Positions 1 to 5,234 of a stretch of DNA of 10,443 nucleotides are shown piece after piece; position 1 is the first letter of the stretch; each line of letters opens with the position of its first letter. The notes beneath the pieces were generated by a model. It was given only the letters and a program-made list of their open reading frames with translations. It ran no database searches and was not told the origin of the DNA. Both the position numbers and the translations under genes were made by a program. The stretch covers positions 1-10,443 of the forward strand of contig JAFQPD010000078.1 in assembly GCA_017411945.1 (NCBI GenBank), read 5' to 3'. This stretch comes from Mailhella sp. Its GTDB lineage: Bacteria; Desulfobacterota; Desulfovibrionia; Desulfovibrionales; Desulfovibrionaceae.

Positions 1-819
1 GATGGAGGGCAGTTCGAGGAAGCTGGGGTCGAAGTCGCCGAGCACGGGCACGGGATGTTCGGAAAGGCCCTGCACTTCGTCGAGCAGGCTTTCCTTCCAC
101 ATGACGCGGCCGTTCACAGTCTTGGCGAGCTCGTCGCCGCCTTCGATGACCACCTTGCGGCGTTCAGCTCCGGAAACGGTGACGCCGCACTTCTCGGCGA
201 GCACCTTGTCGTATTCGCAGGCGCAGGCCACTTCGTGGGGGCCCTTGCCGTGCACGCGGTGGCCGGTGGTCATGCGGCCGGATTCGAGGTCGGCCACCTT
301 GAAGGAGACCACTTCCTTATCCATGAGGGCCAGCACCCAGCGCATGGGGCGGGCGAAGAGGAAGCGGCTCTCGCCCCAGTGCATGCGCTTGGGGAAAGGC
401 AGGGAGGCGATGATGGAAGGGGCGGCCTCGGCGATGATGGAGGAGGCGGAAGCTCCGCCCACGGTCTTGCGGGCCGCAACGTAAACGCCCTTGGGCGTCT
501 CCTGCTGGAAGAGGTCGGCCACGTCCACGCCCTGGCCGCGGGCGAAGCCCTGAGCGGCCTTGGTGGGGTTGCCTTCGGCATCGAAGGCGGCCTTCACGGA
601 GGGGCCGAGAGCCACTTCCTCGCGCACGGGGGTGGCTTCGAGCAGGCCGCGCACATGCATCACGGCACGGCGGGGGGTGGTGCTCACTTCGAGGGAATCA
701 TAGGTGAGGCCGTTCTCTTCGAAGAGGGCGGCGAAGCGGGAGCCGAGCTCGCGTTCGAGGGAAGCGAGGAAGCGGGCGGGAATTTCTTCCACGCCGAGTT
801 CGAGGACGAAATGACTCAT
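1..819 (-). CDS. glyS: Glycyl-tRNA synthetase beta subunit (partial, N-terminal 273 residues)
   Basis: GlyS is the beta subunit of the bacterial alpha2beta2 glycyl-tRNA synthetase, a cytoplasmic enzyme that charges tRNA-Gly; the beta chain chiefly recognises the tRNA. The reading frame starts at the ATG 819-817 and stays open to the window edge, so about 273 of the roughly 690-700 residues usual for GlyS are seen. It begins MSHFVLELGVEEIPARFLAS, the characteristic GlyS opening (E. coli has a similar VEIGTEELP stretch), followed by family-like segments TTPRRAVMHV, GPSVKAAFDAEGNPTKAAQG, LPFPKRMHWG, FARPMRWVLALM and TTGHRVHG. A Shine-Dalgarno-like AGGGA lies about 8 nt upstream, inside the end of glyQ. 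The start is only 4 bp after the glyQ stop, implying translational coupling and equal subunit supply. The C-terminal part lies left of the window. Confidence 0.95.
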   Translation of the reverse strand, partial: MSHFVLELGVEEIPARFLASLERELGSRFAALFEENGLTYDSLEVSTTPRRAVMHVRGLLEATPVREEVALGPSVKAAFDAEGNPTKAAQGFARGQGVDVADLFQQETPKGVYVAARKTVGGASASSIIAEAAPSIIASLPFPKRMHWGESRFLFARPMRWVLALMDKEVVSFKVADLESGRMTTGHRVHGKGPHEVACACEYDKVLAEKCGVTVSGAERRKVVIEGGDELAKTVNGRVMWKESLLDEVQGLSEHPVPVLGDFDPSFLELPSI

Positions 820-823
820 GGTA

Positions 824-1696
824 CTATCCCTTCTTCAGCATGGGATAACCCATGGCTTCGCGCTGGGCGGCATAGAGATGGGCCACGCCGGAAGCCAGCG
901 TGCGCACACGGGCGATGTAGCCCGCGCGTTCGGTGATGGAGATGGCGCCGCGCGCGTCAAGCAGGTTGAACGTGTGCGAGCACTTCATGCAGTAGTCGTA
1001 GGCAGGGAGGGGAAGCTTGGCGTCGATGAGGCGCAGGCATTCCTTCTCGAAGTCGTTGAAATGCTGCAGGTGCATGGCGGCGTCGGACTGGTCGAAGTTG
1101 TAGCAGGACTGCTCGTATTCGTTCTGGTGGTACACGTCGCCATAGGTGATCTTGTCGTTCCACTTCAGGTCATACACGGATTCCACGCCCTGCAGGTACA
1201 TGGTGAGGCGTTCGAGGCCGTAGGTGTATTCCACGGAAGCGGGGGCGAGGTCGATGCCGCCCACCTGCTGGAAATAGGTGAACTGGGAGACTTCCATGCC
1301 GTTCAGCCACACTTCCCAGCCAAGGCCCCAGGCGCCGAGCGTGGGGGATTCCCAGTCGTCTTCCACGAAGCGGATGTCATGCTTGGCAGGGTCGATGCCG
1401 ATGGCCTTCAGGCTGTCGAGGTACAGCTGCTGGGGGTCGGCAGGAGCAGGCTTCATGATGACCTGGAACTGGAAGTAATGCTGGAGGCGGTTGGGGTTGT
1501 CGCCGTAGCGGCCGTCGGTAGGACGGCGGGAAGGCTCGACATAGGCGGCGGCCCAGGGCTCGGGGCCGATCACGCGCAGGAAGGTGGACGGGTTGAAGGT
1601 GCCCGCACCGCATTCGATGTCCATGGGCTGGACAACGGCACAGCCCTGCTTGGCCCAGAAGTCCTGCAGGGTGAGGATGACATCCTGAAAGTTCAT
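824..1696 (-). CDS. glyQ: Glycyl-tRNA synthetase alpha subunit
   Basis: GlyQ is the catalytic alpha subunit of alpha2beta2 glycyl-tRNA synthetase, a class II enzyme that activates glycine with ATP. The 290-residue product has the normal family length and reads MNFQDVILTLQDFWAKQGCA at its start, with highly conserved blocks at 24-40 (PMDIECGAGTFNPSTFL), 44-78 (GPEPWAAAYVEPSRRPTDGRYGDNP...), and 113-131 (DDWESPTLGAWGLGWEVWL). The open frame extends 54 codons further upstream, but the ATG at 1696 is chosen because GlyQ proteins begin here and an AGGAG ribosome binding site sits 6-7 nt before it. The gene is followed after 4 bp by glyS. A 100-bp gap holding a small hairpin separates it from recO upstream. 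The fused single-chain GlyRS form is excluded by the separate alpha and beta genes. Confidence 0.97.
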   Translation of the reverse strand: MNFQDVILTLQDFWAKQGCAVVQPMDIECGAGTFNPSTFLRVIGPEPWAAAYVEPSRRPTDGRYGDNPNRLQHYFQFQVIMKPAPADPQQLYLDSLKAIGIDPAKHDIRFVEDDWESPTLGAWGLGWEVWLNGMEVSQFTYFQQVGGIDLAPASVEYTYGLERLTMYLQGVESVYDLKWNDKITYGDVYHQNEYEQSCYNFDQSDAAMHLQHFNDFEKECLRLIDAKLPLPAYDYCMKCSHTFNLLDARGAISITERAGYIARVRTLASGVAHLYAAQREAMGYPMLKKG

Positions 1697-1713
1697 ATTG
1701 CTCTCCTGAAATT

Positions 1714-1737
1714 CGCCGGAAGGCTCCCCCTCCGGCG
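1714..1737 (-). other. Hairpin in the recO-glyQ gap
   Basis: A perfect 7-bp inverted repeat, CGCCGGA at 1714-1720 and TCCGGCG at 1731-1737, flanks a 10-nt loop. It lies between the recO stop and the glyQ ribosome binding site on the transcribed strand. No run of U follows it in the direction of transcription (the next bases are AATTTCAGG), so it is not a classical intrinsic terminator. It may be a leader or processing hairpin that separates recO and glyQS expression. Function is unproven. Confidence 0.35.
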
Positions 1738-1796
1738 TGGTACGGCGCAGGCTTGCCGCCCTGCCGATGCGCAGTTTCCCCGCGCGGCCATGCTCT

Positions 1797-2546
1797 TCAC
1801 ATGGCTTTGAACCGGCCGTTGATCCACTCAAGGCCGAGATGATAGCGAACGAAGGCATCGATGAGCCGCGACGCCTGCCTCGCGCTTTCGGGCGAGGGGC
1901 AAAGCGACTCCCATGCTTCCGGTGAGTATTCCTTCACTTTGGCAAGAACGTCAAGAGCTTCCTGCCCCAGCGAAAGGCTCATGTCTCCGTAGCGGCGGCA
2001 TTCCGGGCAGCAGGCTGCGCCCTCCCCCACCACAAAGTTCACCTGCGAAAGGCCGGCAAGAGGCCGGCCGCACCTCGCGCAGGAGCCGAGGTCGGGCACA
2101 TAGCCCTGATCCGCCGCAAGGCGGAAGCGGAACAGCATGGGCGTGAGCGGCGTGAGGGCCGCGCCTTCCTGTTCCAGAAAATGCATGGTGCCGCGCATGA
2201 GCTCGAAGGCGGCCCCGGCGTTGTCGGGCGGAACGTCCATGGCTTCGAGGAAGCGCACGCAGTTGGCGGCCATGCCCTGCCTCTGCCAGTCGCGGCGCAG
2301 GAGCTCCGGGCCTTCGAGCAGGGTGGCTTCCCGCATATTGAGGAAACGCCCGTCGCGCGAGGAAGCCACGCTCACGCTGATGACGTTGAACACGTCGAGG
2401 CAGCCCGTGAAGCGGCGGCGGCTCCTGCTCCCGCCAAAGGCGAAAGCCGTGACCAGCCCCTTCTCGCGAGAAAGGAAACGGACCCAGAGATCCGTTTCCC
2501 TGAATTTTCCCAGGCGAAGCACTATGGCTTCATCGGTCCACTGCAT
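1797..2546 (-). CDS. recO: DNA repair protein RecO
   Basis: RecO is a cytoplasmic recombination mediator that works with RecR (and RecF) to load RecA on SSB-coated single-stranded DNA and to anneal strands. The product is 249 residues, a normal length. The N-terminal OB-fold region begins MQWTDEAIVLRLGKFRETDL and continues through a basic stretch GGSRSRRRF (39-46), which is typical of RecO. A four-cysteine zinc site is visible: CARC at 156-159 and CCPEC at 179-183. The C-terminal helical part ends in a LIDAFVRYHLGLEWINGRFKAM-like tail (here 228-249), as expected for the family. The ATG at 2546 lies 9 bp after the RodZ-like stop; the Shine-Dalgarno is weak (GGAG overlapping the upstream stop), suggesting translational coupling. 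Confidence 0.93.
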   Translation of the reverse strand: MQWTDEAIVLRLGKFRETDLWVRFLSREKGLVTAFAFGGSRSRRRFTGCLDVFNVISVSVASSRDGRFLNMREATLLEGPELLRRDWQRQGMAANCVRFLEAMDVPPDNAGAAFELMRGTMHFLEQEGAALTPLTPMLFRFRLAADQGYVPDLGSCARCGRPLAGLSQVNFVVGEGAACCPECRRYGDMSLSLGQEALDVLAKVKEYSPEAWESLCPSPESARQASRLIDAFVRYHLGLEWINGRFKAM

Positions 2547-2555
2547 GGCGGCCCG

Positions 2556-3545
2556 CTACTCCGCAGGCGGGAAGCGCAGAGTCACCACGCGGGTCGAAGC
2601 GGAGCGTTCCAGCTCCTTCCCGTCGTAAATGACGCGCACGGCGCTGGCGTGGCCCAGCTTGACCACCAGCGAGTCGCGGAAGGTCATGGTGAAGGAATCG
2701 CCCTTGCGCAGCGTCCTCTGCTGCTTGCCGCCGTCGGGCTCGAAGCCCATCCAGCAGTCGCCGCCGTCGGCTATGACTTCCACATGGTGCATGCCTTCGG
2801 GCAGAGCCGCCGCAGGCTCCCCGCCCTGCGCGGCAGGCGCGGCGGGAGCGTCGGTCAGCTCCGCCGGGATCATCTGGCTCACAAGGGAAGCGGAACTGCG
2901 GGGGAGAGCGTCCTCGGCGGCGGAAGGCATGGCCTGCGTCACGGCGGGGCCTTCATCCTGCGCTTCAGGAACGGCGGCAGGGGCGTCCCACGCAGGGGGG
3001 GCAGGCTCGGCGAGAGCTTCGGCAGGAGCTTCGGCGGCCGGGCCCTTCTGGAGCTCCGCCGCGGCTTCGGGCCCGCCGGCAGGCTCTGCGGCCTTCCGTT
3101 CCGGAACAGCCTGCTCCTGCACGGGCAGGCTCGGCACTTCCTCGTAGTCGCGCCCGGCGAAGAAATGCACATAGGCGGAATACACGGCAAAGGCCAGAAG
3201 GGCCGTGACCGCCACCTTGAAAAGCCCGGAAAGCACCACGGGGAGCATGCTGGGCTTCACAGAGGTGAAGGGCTGGCTTTCGCTGAGCGCAGGGCGCGAA
3301 ACGTTCTCGAAGCCTTCGAGGGAGCTGGTCCATTCCTTGGCCTCGGCGGCGGTGAAGCCAAGGAGCTTGATGTAGTCCTTGATGAAATGATGGACGTAAA
3401 CGGTGCGCGGAAGCCTGTCCGAAGCCTCTTCCACGCCATGCAGTATGCGCCCCGGTATCTTGAGCCGGTCAGCCGCATCGGCCACGGTCATGCCGCGCGC
3501 CTCGCGGGCCTCTCGGAGCTTGGCTCCCAGTTCTGCGAGAGTCAT
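2556..3545 (-). CDS. RodZ-like membrane protein with N-terminal helix-turn-helix
   Basis: The 329-residue protein has the architecture of RodZ, the inner-membrane protein that links the MreB cytoskeleton to the cell-wall elongation machinery. Residues 1-75 form a RodZ-type helix-turn-helix domain (MTLAELGAKLREAREARGMT, then DAADRLKIPGRILHGVEE and an FIKDYIKLLG helix). Residues about 101-128 are a hydrophobic membrane segment. Residues about 130-250 are an Ala/Pro/Glu-rich low-complexity linker, and 255-329 form a compact beta-rich periplasmic domain of the DUF4115 type (GGDCWMGFEPDGG, LRKGDSFTMTFRDSLVVKLG, VIYDGKEL). Function in cell shape is inferred from this layout; mreB is not in the window. 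The start ATG at 3545 has GAGG about 7 nt upstream, 8 bp after the SurA-like stop. I withhold the symbol because distant HTH/DUF4115 proteins are not always true RodZ. Confidence 0.8.
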   Translation of the reverse strand: MTLAELGAKLREAREARGMTVADAADRLKIPGRILHGVEEASDRLPRTVYVHHFIKDYIKLLGFTAAEAKEWTSSLEGFENVSRPALSESQPFTSVKPSMLPVVLSGLFKVAVTALLAFAVYSAYVHFFAGRDYEEVPSLPVQEQAVPERKAAEPAGGPEAAAELQKGPAAEAPAEALAEPAPPAWDAPAAVPEAQDEGPAVTQAMPSAAEDALPRSSASLVSQMIPAELTDAPAAPAAQGGEPAAALPEGMHHVEVIADGGDCWMGFEPDGGKQQRTLRKGDSFTMTFRDSLVVKLGHASAVRVIYDGKELERSASTRVVTLRFPPAE

Positions 3546-3553
3546 GGCCTGCC

Positions 3554-4489
3554 TCAGAGTCGGATGTCCACGAGCGCCTTCTGGCGGAGCTCGGTGGCGT
3601 ACTGCTGGAAACGTTCCTGGACGCGGGGATTGCGGAGCATGCCTTCGATGCGGCGGGCGGTCTCGGCATCGGGCTTGGCGTCGGCCGCGGCCTCGGCCTC
3701 CTCAAGGCTGATGAGCATCACCTGCCCCTTGACCTCGCCGAGGCTGAGCACGGGAGAAACAGAGCCTTCCTTCAGGCCGGAAACCACCTGAGCCATGCCG
3801 GGGGCCATGTCGGATATCGCCATGACGCCGAGGTCGCCCCCACCTTCAGCGTTGGGGCCGACAGAGACCTTGCGGGCGGCGTCCGCGAAGGAGACCCGGC
3901 CTGAAGCTATGTCGGCAGACCACTTTTTCGCCGCGGCCTCGGAAGGATAGATGATGATGCCCACATGAGCGCGGCTTTCGGCGAAGCCGGCCATGTTCTT
4001 GCGGTAATAGTCGTTCACTTCTTCTTCCGTGACCACGACCTTCTTCACCACGTTGCGGTTCATGACCAGCTGGCTGGCGATGTGCGTGCGGGCCTGGTCG
4101 CGGAGCATCTTCTCGGTGAAGCCTTCCTTCCCCATCTTGGCGAGGAACGCTTCGCGGGAAAGGCCGCTTTCCGCCACCAGGGCTTCGAAAGCCTTGTCGA
4201 CCTGCTCGTCGCTGATCTTGATGCCGTCCTTCGCGGCCTGCTGGAGGAGTATCTTCTCGTTTATCATGCGTTCGAGCACGGCCTTGCGGACCATGTCGGC
4301 CAGTTCGGGGCTCTTTTTCGGGTCTATCTGCTGGCCGATGAATTCAGGCTTCACGGCCCTGTCGAGCTCGCGGCTGGTGATCATGTCGCCGTTGACAACG
4401 GCGACGACGCGGGAAACAGGGGCGGCAAAAACAGGCTGGGCGGCGAAAATGGCGGCCGCACAGGCGAGGGATATGGCAAGGATACGCAA
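3554..4489 (-). CDS. SurA-like periplasmic chaperone / peptidyl-prolyl isomerase
   Basis: The 311-residue product resembles SurA/PrsA-type chaperones that help outer-membrane proteins fold in the periplasm. A Sec signal peptide is clear: M-R, a hydrophobic core over 3-16, and a likely signal peptidase I site after VFA at residue 22. Residues about 26-165 form a helical SurA N-terminal domain (VVAVVNGDMITSRELDRAV, VRKAVLERMINEKILLQQAA). Residues about 172-263 are a parvulin-type domain (RAHVGIII, GRVSFADAARKVSV, EGGGDLGVM, LKEGSVSPVLSL). Its end reads GQVMLISLEE rather than the usual GYHIIKVE, so isomerase activity is doubtful and a chaperone role more likely. The start is TTG at 4489-4487, because the signal peptide begins there and AAGGAG lies 7 nt upstream; no usable ATG exists near it. 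A candidate promoter sits just upstream. Confidence 0.85.
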   Translation of the reverse strand: MRILAISLACAAAIFAAQPVFAAPVSRVVAVVNGDMITSRELDRAVKPEFIGQQIDPKKSPELADMVRKAVLERMINEKILLQQAAKDGIKISDEQVDKAFEALVAESGLSREAFLAKMGKEGFTEKMLRDQARTHIASQLVMNRNVVKKVVVTEEEVNDYYRKNMAGFAESRAHVGIIIYPSEAAAKKWSADIASGRVSFADAARKVSVGPNAEGGGDLGVMAISDMAPGMAQVVSGLKEGSVSPVLSLGEVKGQVMLISLEEAEAAADAKPDAETARRIEGMLRNPRVQERFQQYATELRQKALVDIRL

Positions 4490-4502
4490 AGGAGCACTCC
4501 TT
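4489..4502 (-). promoter_or_regulatory. Ribosome binding site inside a hairpin at the TTG start
   Basis: On the minus strand AAGGAG (4502-4497) lies 7 nt before the TTG start of the SurA-like gene and decides that start. The same bases form an inverted repeat, AAGGA (4502-4498), loop GTGC, TCCTT (4493-4489), whose 3' arm reaches the first base of the start codon. In the transcript this 5-bp hairpin would cover the Shine-Dalgarno sequence. The repeat is seen directly; a regulatory effect is inference. Confidence 0.55.
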
Positions 4503-4523
4503 ATATTCTGATGTGATTCGCTT

Positions 4524-4552
4524 TTTATACCCTGTTTTTTCCAAGGGTGCAA
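4524..4552 (-). promoter_or_regulatory. Candidate sigma-70 promoter of the SurA-like gene
   Basis: In the 68-bp gap after mfd, the minus strand carries TTGCAC (4552-4547), a spacer of exactly 17 nt, and TATAAA (4529-4524). The -10 matches five of six consensus bases; the -35 matches TTG only. The predicted transcript would start near 4517, giving a leader of about 28 nt before the TTG. The gap is locally AT-rich, unlike its surroundings. It would let the SurA-like, RodZ-like and recO genes be transcribed independently of mfd. Confidence 0.55.
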
Positions 4553-4557
4553 CGTTG

Positions 4558-5193
4558 TTATGAGAGCTCCGCCTGGGCGCAGAGCGAGGAGAGCATCTCG
4601 CGCGCGGCGTCGAAGCGGGCGGCAGGCGCGAGGGAGGCGTCCAGCATCACCTCCAGCGAAGCGGGAGGCTGCATCTTCACCCTGTCGCGGTTGGCCATGA
4701 CGAGGCGGACTATGGCCTCCGGCTTCACCTTCTTCTGGCCTTCGGCCCACGTCACGCGCACGCGGTCGGGCATGAGGTCGGCGCGGGCCACGCCAAGCTC
4801 GTTCACGCGGGCCTTGAAGGCCAGCACGGAAAGCAGCGTGTCCAGCGGTTCGGGGAAGGAGCCGAAGCGGTCGCGCAGCTCCAGCTCCACGGCGGAGCGG
4901 GAGGCCGCATCCGTGGCCGAGGAGAGCATCTTGTAGTATTTCAGGCGTTCGTGGGCGTCTTCGATATAGCTGTCCGGGATATGGGCGGAGATGCCGAGGT
5001 TTATCTCGGTCTCGGTGCGCAGGAGCTCTTCCTCGCCCTTGAGCCTGGCCACGGCGTCTTCGAGCATCTCAAGGTAGAGGTCGAGGCCAACGCGGGCCAT
5101 GTGGCCGGACTGCGCCTCGCCGAGTATGTTGCCCGCGCCGCGCAGGCGAAGGTCTTCCATGGCCACCTGGAAGCCTGCGCCGAGGTAGTCCAT
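4558..5193 (-). CDS. mfd: C-terminal fragment of Mfd downstream of the frameshift
   Basis: This 211-residue open frame is the out-of-frame remainder of mfd rather than an independent gene. It holds the translocation (TRG) motif, DLRLRGAGNILGEAQSGHM, matching the E. coli RGAGELLGEEQSG block whose Arg and Gln couple ATP hydrolysis to DNA movement, and the C-terminal domain beginning near PDSYIEDAHERLKYYKM, which in E. coli Mfd is autoinhibitory. The homologous sequence begins a little earlier, at 5226 (LARERLRIILE before the first Met). The ATG at 5193 has only a GAG directly in front of it, so re-initiation looks poor. Without this part the upstream product would lack motor coupling and should not work as a translocase. 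Confidence 0.85.
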   Translation of the reverse strand: MDYLGAGFQVAMEDLRLRGAGNILGEAQSGHMARVGLDLYLEMLEDAVARLKGEEELLRTETEINLGISAHIPDSYIEDAHERLKYYKMLSSATDAASRSAVELELRDRFGSFPEPLDTLLSVLAFKARVNELGVARADLMPDRVRVTWAEGQKKVKPEAIVRLVMANRDRVKMQPPASLEVMLDASLAPAARFDAAREMLSSLCAQAELS

Positions 5194-5222
5194 CTCAAGT
5201 ATGATGCGCAGGCGTTCGCGGG

Positions 5223-5234
5223 CCAGTTAGGCAG
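5223..5234 (-). other. Frameshift site in mfd
   Basis: On the minus strand the codons read CTG CCT AAC TGG in the upstream frame. The family sequence expects Leu-Pro-X-Leu-Ala-Arg-Glu-Arg, which would be CTG CCT AAN CTG GCC CGC. One base is therefore missing next to the AA at 5228-5227. The downstream frame is closed immediately before the junction by TAA at 5229-5227, which places the shift within about one codon. No classical X-XXY-YYZ slippery heptamer is present. Confidence 0.85.

Noticed and set aside
1697..1796. A T-box riboswitch upstream of glyQS
   Set aside because: The gap is only 100 bp, lacks a T-box sequence and a terminator/antiterminator pair, and T-boxes are characteristic mainly of Gram-positive bacteria.
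818..1810. A 330-codon plus-strand open frame antisense to glyQ
   Set aside because: GlyQ on the minus strand is certain over this interval; the frame is an antisense shadow.
2181..3791. A 536-codon plus-strand open frame across recO, the RodZ-like and SurA-like genes
   Set aside because: It spans three real genes on the opposite strand, has no recognisable domain and shows the same GC-driven residue bias.
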